A stretch of 31,068 bases of DNA, taken from contig PXPA01000053.1 in assembly GCA_003022255.1 (NCBI GenBank), positions 1 through 31,068 on the forward strand, read 5' to 3'. Positions 7,012-14,262 of the stretch are shown here, one piece after another. The notes under the pieces are model-generated. The model was not told where the DNA came from. It saw nothing but the letters and a program-made list of their open reading frames with translations, and made no database searches. The translations under genes were made by a program, and so were the position numbers. Within the stretch, counting starts at the first letter, position 1. Every line of letters begins with the position of its first letter. The DNA is from Parcubacteria group bacterium SW_6_46_9. Lineage in GTDB: Bacteria; Patescibacteriota; Minisyncoccia; Phycocordibacterales; SW-6-46-9.

Positions 7012-9039
7012 TTAATCTTCGGAGTTGTCTTTGTCTGCATTTGTTTTTCCTTCTTTGCTACTTGCTTCCGTCTTTTGTTCCTCTTTTTTATATTCCTCAT
7101 CACTTTCATCACGCTCTACCTCCACTCCGTGATCACGAAGGATTGCCTCAAACGCATCGCGTTCAATTGTTTCGTTTTCAATCAGGCGGTTAGCAATCTC
7201 ATCAAGTAGATCGCGGTGTTCGGTAATTGTTTTCTTGGCTCGTTTTTTTGCATTAGAAATTAGCTGTGATACTTCCTCGTCAATTTTGGCGGCGACCTCT
7301 TGTGAATACTCCTTGCTGTCACCAGCTCGGCGGCCATACATCGGATTGCCCTCATCATCTTCAAACGCAATTGGGCCAAGCGTATCGCTCATACCGTATT
7401 TGGTCACCATTGCTCGGGCTCGTTTGGTAATACGTTTAATATCGTTAGCCGGGCCGGTCGTAATATCATCAAAAATCATCTGCTCGGTGACATAGCCACC
7501 AAGGGCGTAGGCAAGCTCGTCAACAAATTCCCGACGAGTTTTAAACCGCTTTTCTTCGGTTGGTAAATTAAGCGTATAACCAGCAGCTTTACCACGAGAG
7601 ATTATTGAAACCTTATGAACCGGATCGGCGTGTTCAAGCACCGACGAGACCACCGCATGACCGGCTTCATGGTAAGCGGTAATCTTCTTTTCGTGGTCGC
7701 TGAGTAAGTGGCTTTCTCGTTCGGGTCCAAGCATGACCTTCTCAATGGAGCTGATAAAGTCTTCTTGGCTCACCTGTTTCCGGTCGTCTTGAGCAGCCCG
7801 AATTGCCGCCTCATTTACCAGTGATTCAAGATCTGCACCGGTAAAGCCGGGCGTGCGCTCGGCAAGTGTACGCAGATCAACATCATCGGTTAACGGTTTT
7901 TCTTCTGCGTGAATATCGAGAATTTCCTCCCGATCATTGATATCCGGCGTATCAACCCGAATGCGGCGGTCAAACCGGCCTGGGCGCAAGAGAGCCGGAT
8001 CAAGCACGTCCGGCCGGTTCGTTGCCGCCATCACAATCACTTTCTCGTTCGGTTCAAAGCCGTCCATCTCCGTCAGGATCTGGTTAAGCGTTTGCTCTCT
8101 TTCGTCATTGCCGCCGCCCACGCCTGACCCACGCGTCCGGCCGATCGCGTCAATCTCGTCAATAAAGATAATCGCCGGAGCGATATCCTTGGCCTTTTCA
8201 AACATATCCCGCACCCGGCTAGCCCCAACACCAACAAACATCTCAACAAACTCCGAACCGGAAATCGAGAAGAACGGAACCTGCGCCTCACCGGCAACAG
8301 CACGCGCCAGAAGCGTTTTCCCGGTTCCTGGTTCGCCCATCAAAATCACGCCTTTGGGAATCTCAGCACCAATATCAATAAACTTTTCCGGGTTTGATAG
8401 AAACTCAACGACCTCCCGCAGCTCTTGTTTGGCCTCCTTGACACCGGCAACGTCATCAAAGGTTATCTTGTCGCCTGGCTCTTCCGGATCAATCATTTTA
8501 GCTTTCGACTCACCAAAGCTAAACGGCTGCATGCCGCCGGCTCCACCACCGCCCCGAACCTGCCGGGATAAGAACCAGATAAAGACGGCAATTAAAAGCA
8601 GCGGCAACAAAAACGGACCAAGCGTGGCCAGCCAGTAACCAATGCCGGACGGGTCATTAATTTCAGTATCAATTGAGGAGAGCATCTCCGGCGTTACGCC
8701 GTAATTGGATAGTGTCTCGGTAAGTGCGGTATTCGCCTCTTTCTGGGTGACTCGGTCTTTGTCTTCGCCTTCAATTTTCGCGGTGATATCCTCACCTTCA
8801 ACAGTAATTTCCTCAACCTGTCCGTCTTTTATCTGGCTGGCTAATTTCGATAGCGGGATCTCTTCTGTGCCTTGATTATACTGCTCGTACAACGCAAAAC
8901 CGGCACCGATCATGACCAACACAATCAGCGCGGTAAGGATATTTTGTGTAAAACTCGGACTTGAATTCGGCCCGGACGGTTTTGAACTATCTTCGCTGGA
9001 ACCGCCCGGCGTCGGAAATGATGGTGGCATAACGCTCAT
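7012..9039 (-). CDS. ftsH: ATP-dependent zinc metalloprotease FtsH
   Basis: FtsH is a membrane-anchored hexameric AAA+ protease that degrades misfolded membrane and some soluble proteins. Counting from the Met at 9039 (675 residues): transmembrane helices at about 33-51 and 137-158 around an external domain, Walker A GEPGTGKT (235-242), Walker B IIFIDEID (290-297), the NRPDVLDPALLRPGRFDRRI region (341-360), and the zinc site HEAGH (457-461), with further ligand residues in the GGYVTEQMIFDD / GPANDI region. The tail is strongly acidic and disordered. A longer frame reaches 9117 but would cross the divergent smpB start. Met at 9039 or 9030 is likely; TATAAT lies immediately upstream, so the Met at 9030 would give a leaderless mRNA. 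Confidence 0.95.
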   Translation of the reverse strand: MSVMPPSFPTPGGSSEDSSKPSGPNSSPSFTQNILTALIVLVMIGAGFALYEQYNQGTEEIPLSKLASQIKDGQVEEITVEGEDITAKIEGEDKDRVTQKEANTALTETLSNYGVTPEMLSSIDTEINDPSGIGYWLATLGPFLLPLLLIAVFIWFLSRQVRGGGGAGGMQPFSFGESKAKMIDPEEPGDKITFDDVAGVKEAKQELREVVEFLSNPEKFIDIGAEIPKGVILMGEPGTGKTLLARAVAGEAQVPFFSISGSEFVEMFVGVGASRVRDMFEKAKDIAPAIIFIDEIDAIGRTRGSGVGGGNDEREQTLNQILTEMDGFEPNEKVIVMAATNRPDVLDPALLRPGRFDRRIRVDTPDINDREEILDIHAEEKPLTDDVDLRTLAERTPGFTGADLESLVNEAAIRAAQDDRKQVSQEDFISSIEKVMLGPERESHLLSDHEKKITAYHEAGHAVVSSVLEHADPVHKVSIISRGKAAGYTLNLPTEEKRFKTRREFVDELAYALGGYVTEQMIFDDITTGPANDIKRITKRARAMVTKYGMSDTLGPIAFEDDEGNPMYGRRAGDSKEYSQEVAAKIDEEVSQLISNAKKRAKKTITEHRDLLDEIANRLIENETIERDAFEAILRDHGVEVERDESDEEYKKEEQKTEASSKEGKTNADKDNSED

Positions 9040-9045
9040 ATTATA
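9040..9045 (-). promoter_or_regulatory. -10 box of ftsH
   Basis: A perfect TATAAT on the minus strand directly abuts the ATG at 9039 and ends 9 nt before the ATG at 9030. Transcription starting about 7 nt downstream would begin between these two codons, favouring the second start and a leader of 0-3 nt. Confidence 0.55.
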
Positions 9046-9080
9046 CGTGAAAGATTCGCAATTGAAAGCTGCGACTCTGC

Positions 9081-9086
9081 TAAAAT
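9081..9086 (+). promoter_or_regulatory. -10 box of smpB
   Basis: TAAAAT ends 11 nt before the smpB ATG at 9098, which predicts a leader of only about 5 nt. It lies 36 bp from the ftsH -10 box on the other strand, forming a compact divergent promoter. Confidence 0.45.
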
Positions 9087-9097
9087 ACGTAGACACA

Positions 9098-9550
9098 ATG
9101 ACGCTGATCAAAAACAAGACTGCTCGCCGTAATTACAAAATCCGGGAAACCTATGAAGCCGGAATTAAGCTGAAAGGATATGAGGTAAAATCACTGCGAG
9201 CCAAAGAGGGGTCACTAAAAGGCGCTTACGTAGCCGCCCGCGGTGGTGAGGCGTGGCTTATCGAAGCGCATATCCCCGCCTTTCAGCCGGCTAATGCCCC
9301 CGACGATTACGACCCCAACCGCACTCGCAAACTCCTTTTGCATCAGTACGAAATTGATGAGATCGCCGCCCATGAGCGTGAAGGTGGTATTGCCATAATC
9401 CCACTTGCAGTGTATAATAAACATGGACGAATCAAAGTAGAGGTAGCTGTCGGGAAAGGTAAGAAAAAGCACGACAAACGCAAGGACATTAAAGAGCGGG
9501 ACCTCAAGCGGGAGACCGAACGTACCTTAAAAAGAAAATACCAGCGCTAA
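9098..9550 (+). CDS. smpB: SsrA-binding protein SmpB
   Basis: SmpB binds tmRNA and carries it to stalled ribosomes for trans-translation. The 150-residue product has the family pattern: NKTARRNYKIRETYEAGI, GYEVKSLRAKEGSLKGAYV, EAHIPAF, DPNRTRKLLLH, IPLAVYNKHGRIKVEVAVGKGKKKHDKR, and a basic C-terminal tail needed in the decoding centre. The ATG at 9098 fits the usual N-terminus; the frame is open further upstream but that would run into ftsH. Its RNA partner ssrA begins 65 bp downstream, a classical smpB-ssrA pair. Confidence 0.96.
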   Translation: MTLIKNKTARRNYKIRETYEAGIKLKGYEVKSLRAKEGSLKGAYVAARGGEAWLIEAHIPAFQPANAPDDYDPNRTRKLLLHQYEIDEIAAHEREGGIAIIPLAVYNKHGRIKVEVAVGKGKKKHDKRKDIKERDLKRETERTLKRKYQR

Positions 9551-9593
9551 GCCACCTACCTGTCTCCTAGTTAGTATTTAGAAATTAGAATTT

Positions 9594-9612
9594 CGAAAAT
9601 CTTTGATTTTCG
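9594..9612 (+). other. Hairpin directly before the tmRNA 5' end
   Basis: CGAAAATC-TTT-GATTTTCG forms an 8-bp stem with a 3-nt loop, ending 3 nt before the tmRNA. It may mark the 5' processing site of the tmRNA precursor or end smpB transcription, though no clear T-run follows. The function is inferred. Confidence 0.4.
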
Positions 9613-9615
9613 CCT

Positions 9616-10010
9616 GGGGATGACCGGCTTCGACAGGTGGTTGTGTCTGTGTGTGCGTGTCAGCGGTCTCGGTTCCGCTTCAAACTGCCGAGAACTCTAA
9701 GTGCAGACAATCAACAATCTGCCGACGGTGTCGCATCCCGCTACTTCTCAAGTAGTGATGTTGCACCAGCCTACGCGTAAGAACACTCGTAGGCCACCAC
9801 GCTTGCAATGTCTGTGCGCAAGCCGCTGGTGATATATCATCAGACTAGCAGGGCTGGTTGTCTTGCCAGCACTGCAAACCCAATCAAGACTCGGCAGTCT
9901 ACTGTTTTGCCGGCTCTTGAGGTAGTCTGCTTAAATTCTAAGACCGGATAGGACACGTAGACTCACGCCGACACACCACCTGCACGCGGGTTCAATTCCC
10001 GCCATCTCCA
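9616..10010 (+). ncRNA. ssrA: tmRNA (ssrA)
   Basis: Transfer-messenger RNA rescues stalled ribosomes and adds a degradation tag. The 5' end GGGGATGACCGGCTTCGACA is diagnostic, and GGGGATG pairs with CATCTCC at the 3' end with one G-U pair. The T-arm is CGGGTTCAATTCCCG; the discriminator is A and CCA is not encoded. The likely tag frame runs 9703-9780: it starts at GCA after TAAGT and encodes 25 residues, beginning ADNQQSADGV and ending SDVAPAYA before TAA. A CTACTT/AAGTAG hairpin lies inside the tag frame. The tag assignment is less certain than the RNA itself. Confidence 0.95.
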
Positions 10011-10030
10011 CAAATTCGCCCAGATGAGAA

Positions 10031-10187
10031 ACAAGAGTTTTCTTGTTTAGTGGGGGAATTGAAGGCCGCAGCGTTGTGCGAGTTTATTCTGCTGCTAAAA
10101 CTTTTCTTGCAGCAGAATAAGGTGAGCACCGTGAGGAGCAGCCTACGAGATTTTCACGTTAGTGAAAATACTTGTAGGCGATTCCCC
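10031..10187 (+). repeat. Folded element E2 after tmRNA
   Basis: AAACAAGA/TCTTGTTT leads into a closed fold: GGGGAAT (10053-10059) pairs with ATTCCCC (10181-10187). Inside are TTATTCTGCTGC/GCAGCAGAATAA (10084-10095 with 10109-10120), a GGTG/CACC mini-hairpin, and CCTAC..ATTTTCAC/GTGAAAAT..GTAGG (10142-10178). The left end TGGGGGAATTGAAG resembles a tRNA-Leu D-arm and is also an inverted copy of the tmRNA T-arm core. No coding frame is convincing. Confidence 0.5.
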
Positions 10188-10211
10188 AAAGCAGTTTTGC
10201 TTCTTTCGCGT

Positions 10212-10335
10212 GGGTATCGAAAAGCGCAACGATGTTTTGTTTGAGCCTGAGCCCAGCGAAGGCGAAAGGCAAAAACAGTGAGCTGAGGCTACACAATTTT
10301 CTCGTCAGAGAAAATATGTGTGGCCGATTCCCGGC
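10212..10335 (+). repeat. Folded element E3 after tmRNA
   Basis: It has the same plan as E2. GGGTATCG (10212-10219) pairs with CGATTCCC (10325-10332) with one mismatch, a TGTTTT/AAAACA hairpin lies inside, and a terminal GGCTACACA/TGTGTGGCC arm carries the ATTTTCTC/GAGAAAAT hairpin (10296-10315) found identically in E1. A third partial start (TTTTCTTGTTTCGTGGGGGA) follows at about 10343, leading into a copy of the CACCCC-AGAGTATTCC repeat core. The rest of 10336-10478 holds nothing else I can name. Confidence 0.45.
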
Positions 10336-10471
10336 ATAAAGTTTTCTTGTTTCGTGGGGGAATTGAAGACCGCACCCCAGAGAGTATTCCTTCGTTTAGC
10401 TCAGTGCACAGCATGTACGGATTTATTCAGATACAAAAATTTTACCGTCATAGCTTTTCCTGTTGGATGTA

Positions 10472-10511
10472 CAATAAAATAACCTCCCGGCCGGGGCGAC
10501 CGAGAGGTTAT
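10472..10511 (-). terminator. Rho-independent terminator of the GNAT gene
   Basis: On the minus strand ATAACCTC..CGG and CCG..GAGGTTAT (10479-10511) form a strong stem, followed by TTTATTGT. It lies 10 bp after the stop of the acetyltransferase gene. Confidence 0.75.
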
Positions 10512-10521
10512 AGGGTTGGTG

Positions 10522-11091
10522 TTATAAATCATCCTTTTGCCATTTTTCGAACTGAGGGCGCCACATACCATGAGTTACCTGAAAAATAAGCTCGTCAACA
10601 AACTCACCTTTGACGTACTGCTTGTCAGGAAGAGTAGCCACATGTTCGTACCCACACTTCTGACTATACGCTTGGCTTGCCTCATTAAACGCATAGACTC
10701 GCGAGTAGACGATACGGAGGTTGAGCTCATCAAACGCATACTTTAACAAGAGCATTTTTGCACTTGTTCCGTATCCTTGTCCTTGGTAATCTGGTCGGCC
10801 AATCATCGCGCCGGTCTCTGCAGTTCTATTTACCTCATCACCCTTCTCTAATGACATTGTTCCGATAAGTGTATTATCAACCTCAATACCGAACACCGGG
10901 CTTTCATCCATACTCTCACGAGCATCTTTCAGCCAGCTTTTCTCTTTTGCTTCTGTTATCGGATAGCGCCGTCCAATAAACTGGGTAATTTCAGGGTTAT
11001 TCACGAAGCGTACCAAAATTTCAGCGTCTGATTCTTCTAGGTGAACTAACCGAACACTTTTCGCCTCACGGAATACTATTCGATCACTCAT
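10522..11091 (-). CDS. GNAT family N-acetyltransferase (RimJ/RimL type)
   Basis: The protein probably has 189 residues from the Met at 11091 (MSDRIVFREAKSVRLVHLEE). The pattern is that of RimJ/RimL-like GNAT enzymes, which transfer acetyl from acetyl-CoA to N-terminal or other amines: an N-terminal VRLVHLEESDAEILVRFVNN, the acetyl-CoA loop GRPDYQGQGYGTSA (about 88-101), LNLRIVYSRVYAFNEASQAY and KCGYEHVATL. The substrate cannot be read from the sequence. A longer frame reaches 11124 but would overlap the hairpin at 11128-11157. A terminator follows the gene. Upstream, alternative hairpins suggest attenuation control. Confidence 0.85.
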   Translation of the reverse strand: MSDRIVFREAKSVRLVHLEESDAEILVRFVNNPEITQFIGRRYPITEAKEKSWLKDARESMDESPVFGIEVDNTLIGTMSLEKGDEVNRTAETGAMIGRPDYQGQGYGTSAKMLLLKYAFDELNLRIVYSRVYAFNEASQAYSQKCGYEHVATLPDKQYVKGEFVDELIFQVTHGMWRPQFEKWQKDDL

Positions 11092-11125
11092 GACTAAGGA
11101 AAGTTTTGTTGTGAAAAAGAGCATT

Positions 11126-11284
11126 CAGCTAAGCAAAAGCCCCGGCTTCTGCTTAGCCGAGGCGATTATAAATCTGATTGTTGTTTGAAGAAATTACGGA
11201 GACATAAAACCGCCACAGCTAAGCACAAACGCTGGTGTGTTTGAGCCAGACATTACAAAATCGATATATAGATTGTGGCGGTTT
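11126..11284 (-). promoter_or_regulatory. Candidate attenuator upstream of the GNAT gene
   Basis: On the minus strand a first arm TGCTTAGC (11225-11218), a second arm GCTAAGCA (11157-11150) and a third arm TGCTTAGC (11135-11128) occur in order, so the second can pair with either neighbour. The 2:3 hairpin extends through GAAGCC/GGCTTT and is followed by TGAATGCTCTTTTTC. The first arm lies next to a closing helix formed by an 11-bp perfect inverted repeat AAACCGCCACA/TGTGGCGGTTT (11207-11217 with 11274-11284). The geometry fits antiterminator/terminator switching. No known riboswitch motif is recognised. Confidence 0.4.
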
Positions 11285-11310
11285 GTTTGAATCATTAATT
11301 TTAATATACA

Positions 11311-11439
11311 CTAAATTACATACAAGTCAAGTATAAAATCACTTTCTTCTAGCTTACTTACTTGCTCCGTGACGGATTCCAGCTGAGCCTTGACTGCTTG
11401 TAGCTCGGACGCTCTGTTTTCAATTTTAGAGTCCTCCAT
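11311..11439 (-). CDS. 42-residue coiled-coil protein, unknown
   Basis: A short frame starts at ATG 11439 and reads MEDSKIENRASELQAVK, then AQLESVTEQVSKLEESDF, ending ILDLYVI. The middle has a clear heptad pattern (I-L-V-L-V-V-L spacing), so a single amphipathic coiled coil with a hydrophobic end is expected. It lies between trpD and the GNAT gene on the same strand, after a weak TACCGTC/GGCGGTA hairpin. I do not recognise a family. The acidic, protein-like composition argues for a real gene but its size leaves doubt. Confidence 0.45.
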   Translation of the reverse strand: MEDSKIENRASELQAVKAQLESVTEQVSKLEESDFILDLYVI

Positions 11440-11580
11440 CTAATTGAATTAATTAGATTAACAATACCGTCTTTTGGCGGTACTAATACTACATCGACAT
11501 GTTCGCAACCAACAGGGAGTTATTGTAATTTGCTTGATAACAGCCTGACTATCACCATTACATCTAGTATCGAGACAACC

Positions 11581-12667
11581 CTACAACGAAGGTTTTAACT
11601 CTTTAAGTTTATCAGGATCTCCTGCATACTCCACGAGCTGTTCTAACTTATGAGCTGCATCACCACTTTCGAGAATATTAAAGGCATATTTTGTGCCCGC
11701 CTCGATAGACGATGTAACGTTGGCTGCATAAAATGCCGCACCCGCATTAACAGCAACTAAGTCTCTCTTCGCTCCTCTATCTTGATTGTAGATTATATTA
11801 ACAAAATCAACTACATTCTGATCGGCACCATCAGAAGTAATTTCATCGATGGAAGACTTTTTAACCCCTAAGTCACTTGGCGAAAGGGTATATGTTTTGA
11901 CTTCTCCTTCATGTAGCTCGGCTATCTTTGTCTTACCGACATTAGAAACTTCATCAATTCCATCCATTCCATGTACTACAAGGACGTGCTCATATCCTAT
12001 CTCATCAAAAAGGTGGGCGAAATCAGATAGGTAATCATCAGTGAGCATTCCATAGACACGATAGTTTAAGTCAAGTGGTGAGTGAACCCACGATGCAAGG
12101 TGCCATGGCGTAACAAAAGTTAGCTCCGCCTCTTTCAGTTTTGTGAAAAAAGAAACACGGTTGTCGAAGGCGTCAGAAAATGATGGGTAGTAGAAAGGAA
12201 AGATATCGTTTTCTTGAAGGCCCCCTTTCAACTGATTGCGGGTCACCCCCTGACATTGGCACATCAACTCCAAGCACCGTAAACATATCACGGCTACCTG
12301 TCGCACCAGTATAGCCTCGTGTAGACTGTTTACCAACACAGAGGCCGCCGGCCGCCATAACAAAGCTTGCGGTAGTACCAACGTTAGGGGTCTTGATATC
12401 ATCTCCACCAGTTCCCGAGATATCAATAAGCTCATCGGTGTCCACTGAAGGGCGCAGAGGAACACTTCTATCCTTAAAGCTGAGAACGAATCCTTTCAAC
12501 TCATCTACTGTAGGCGTTTTTGCCATTAGGCCCATACTAAACGCCGTAGTGAAAAAATACTCACCGTCTTCGTCCATTAGTGTGTTAAGGGTACGGCGTG
12601 TCTCCGACGTTGAAAGATTTTCGCCGTTCGCAAGTTTTCGTATCGATGATAGTGCTTTATTAGGCAT
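11581..12667 (-). CDS. trpD: Anthranilate phosphoribosyltransferase family protein (TrpD-like), frame break inside
   Basis: TrpD joins anthranilate and PRPP in tryptophan synthesis. The N-terminal part shows DISGTGGDDIKTPNVGTTAS (PRPP-binding GTGGD) and KQSTRGYTGATGSRDMFTVLGV in the place of TrpD's KHGNR-SGSAD region. The C-terminal part has YEHVLVVHGMDGIDEVSNVGKTKIAEL, typical of TrpD. The frames change near 12218-12224 at a run of five C (five G on the coding strand); with four the product reads SVERGLQENDIFPFYYPSF without interruption, about 360 residues. The start is probably ATG 12667; an in-frame TTG at 12691 overlaps the stop of a small upstream ORF. No other trp gene is in the window, so a relative such as TrpD2 is possible. 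Confidence 0.8.
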
Positions 12668-12687
12668 GTGTATACAAGAGTTTTTAT

Positions 12688-12810
12688 TCAAAAAAGCCAG
12701 CTACTATCAGTTAAATCCCAAAATCCGTGTACGATAAATCTTTTCTTATTTACGCCAACGACAGCAATAAATTTCCCTTTCAATTTCTCAGCGTTACTGT
12801 TCTCGAACAA
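12688..12810 (-). CDS. 40-residue ORF upstream of trpD, possible leader peptide
   Basis: A frame from TTG 12810 begins MFENSNAEKLKGKFIAVV and ends VHGFWDLTDSSWLF. TATAGT (12828-12823) lies 12 nt before the start. The TGA stop overlaps the in-frame TTG of trpD as TTGA, allowing translational coupling. Two Trp codons near the end of a short ORF in front of a TrpD homologue recall a trp leader peptide, but no terminator/antiterminator pair was found. The frame stays protein-like upstream of the TTG (QLYVKYCQEELCYSL) without a start codon, so a remnant of a larger gene is an alternative. Confidence 0.35.
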   Translation of the reverse strand: MFENSNAEKLKGKFIAVVGVNKKRFIVHGFWDLTDSSWLF

Positions 12811-13258
12811 ATACGCACCTAAACTATAGCATAGTTCCTCCTGGCAATATTTTACATAAAGTTGCGCAGCATTTCTGCCAGCTCATCCGTCCAGCAATTG
12901 GCGCTTCAGGGACAGTATATGGCGTTTTGGTGCGTCCTTACTTTCGAAATTCTATGATGAAAAAAATCCAACCTATCCCAAAACTGGAAATCAGGCCTTC
13001 TCGGGCAGACTTCCAACTCGATTCCCAATAGTTCTATTTCTTTTAGCAATCATAAACTCATTTTTTTGTAGCCGGCGGGAAAGTAGCTTACGTTGCTCAC
13101 CTTGGTGGGTTTATATGAGGCTTTCCGGCAATAGTTTTAATTATTGATCCATCAGAAGTATTTAGTCCAACCCCTGATAACTAAACCTCATGAAGGCTTG
13201 AATTTCTGTCTTTGAAAAAATTATCCACATATTTGCAAAAATTCTCTAAAGGTAGGGT
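12811..13258. other. Non-coding stretch between trpD and the small-RNA locus
   Basis: No convincing gene on either strand. It contains a degraded copy of the repeat tail seen at 1871-1905 (TTCTATGATGAAAAAAATCC near 12951) and one consensus DnaA box TTATCCACA (13220-13228). Coding-like fragments of the frame above trpD reach to about 12900. Confidence 0.4.
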
Positions 13259-13356
13259 TATAATAAAAAACGAGTGGCGGTTGCCACTCGAAAAACATAT
13301 CGCTTGTTTTTGGTAACGCCTGGAGCTACAAGTATAGCTTCAGGCGTTTTCTTTTT
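13259..13356 (+). ncRNA. Candidate small RNA with promoter and terminator
   Basis: TATAAT at 13259-13264 would start a plus-strand transcript near 13271. Within 90 nt come a perfect CGAGTGGC/GCCACTCG hairpin (13271-13290), an A/T-rich linker and a second hairpin AACGCCTG/CAGGCGTT (13315-13348) followed by TTTTCTTTTT, a strong rho-independent terminator. No plus-strand coding frame ends there. It would overlap the 3' end of the minus-strand ORF at 13326-13481. A -35 box is weak (TTGCAA at 20-nt spacing). Confidence 0.45.
13262..13290 (-). terminator. Minus-strand terminator after the 51-residue ORF
   Basis: Read on the minus strand, CGAGTGGC-AACC-GCCACTCG (13290-13271) is followed directly by TTTTTTATTATA. 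It lies 36 bp downstream of the ORF stop at 13326, which supports that ORF being transcribed. Confidence 0.7.
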
Positions 13357-13481
13357 GCGGGAATACTTTCATCGCCGTCACCAACAACAAAGCTGCCATT
13401 TTTGTGTTCACAGACAACTTTTGTACTTCCCTTAACCGAAAAGCAACGTGAAAAGGGGTTCTTTTGTTGTTGCGAGGTCAT
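13326..13481 (-). CDS. 51-residue protein, unknown
   Basis: ATG 13481 opens a frame beginning MTSQQQKNPFSRCFSVKG, continuing STKVVCEHKNGSFVVGDG and ending AKRKRLKLYL. It has two Cys, a beta-rich centre and a basic tail. The stop lies within the hairpin of the plus-strand terminator and is followed by a strong minus-strand terminator, so the transcript is well bounded. Upstream, TACAAT/TATAAC-like hexamers lie near 13575-13590 and about 100 nt of foldable leader (GGAAG/CTTCC) precede the ATG. No family is recognised. Confidence 0.45.
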   Translation of the reverse strand: MTSQQQKNPFSRCFSVKGSTKVVCEHKNGSFVVGDGDESIPAKRKRLKLYL

Positions 13482-14262
13482 AATTTTTTGAAAGAACTAA
13501 GTTAGGGCTTCAGCTGCTGACTACACAGCCACAAGACCGGAAGTAATGCCTCCCGGGAATTTGTTCTTCCGAGAAGCAGTTATATTGTATCCCTTCATAT
13601 AATTAAGATGGCCGGTTCAATCCACAACCTTCCAGTAGGTCGTGAATTTGCGTCATTGTAAAATTATATTACTGAACCAACCCGAATGTGCCCGATATTG
13701 ATTTGTCACGTAAAATTAGTAGGTCAAAAATGGCAATTTATTACCGAAAAATCACTGATTTATTCGACGAGAGTGAATAATTTTTGGCATTTTTCGTAAT
13801 GCACCGTTACGGAGACAGTACCCCCTACCCCGCGGGGAGAAAAACACCGTGTATTCCCCCCGAAAACGTAACAATTTTGCAAGTCATCTGCACGCAGATT
13901 AGCAGTAGATTTGTTGAAGAAACTATCCACATTACCGCGATTATTAGACGTACTTCAGGTTTTTTATTCTTTTGGAGCTATTTGCTTGTCCGCAGACTTA
14001 AGGTTTGTGAACACACCGGCGATACCAGGTAAATGTTTACAGATCGGGCGGAAACACAAATGTGCAAAGAAAAGTGTGCAAGGTTCAACCTTGCACATGA
14101 ATACAACAAGATTACATTATGTAAAAGGCAAAATTACACAGGCCGGACTTGTGAAGTAATGACACGGATGGCAAAAATGTAAATCTTGCAAGATGGAAAG
14201 TGATCAACAACAGAGTTCCCCGATATCGATTGACCGCAAGCACAATGATAGAATAAATACGT
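13482..14262. other. Non-coding stretch upstream of the carboxypeptidase gene
   Basis: No convincing ORF. Seen: a near-consensus DnaA box CTATCCACA (about 13922-13930), a TTATTC/GAATAA hairpin (about 13760-13782), a CCCCGCGGGG palindrome (about 13830), and a strong TGTGCAAGGTT/AACCTTGCACA hairpin at about 14076-14098 whose minus-strand side runs into CTTTTCTTT, so it could terminate minus-strand transcription. The two DnaA boxes are 700 bp apart, too few and too far for me to call an origin. Confidence 0.4.

Noticed and set aside
2569..10335. CRISPR array suggested by repeated hairpins near tRNA and tmRNA
   Set aside because: Copies are few, irregularly spaced and of different lengths, with no cas genes in the window.
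13200..13950. Chromosome origin suggested by DnaA boxes (TTATCCACA near 13220, CTATCCACA near 13922) in a long AT-rich gap
   Set aside because: Only two boxes 700 bp apart, no dnaA/dnaN nearby and no clear unwinding element. Strand-skew analysis of the whole genome would be needed.
13784..14159. Two 82-residue plus-strand frames before the carboxypeptidase gene
   Set aside because: Overlapping frames with unlikely composition and a palindrome inside; no domain pattern.
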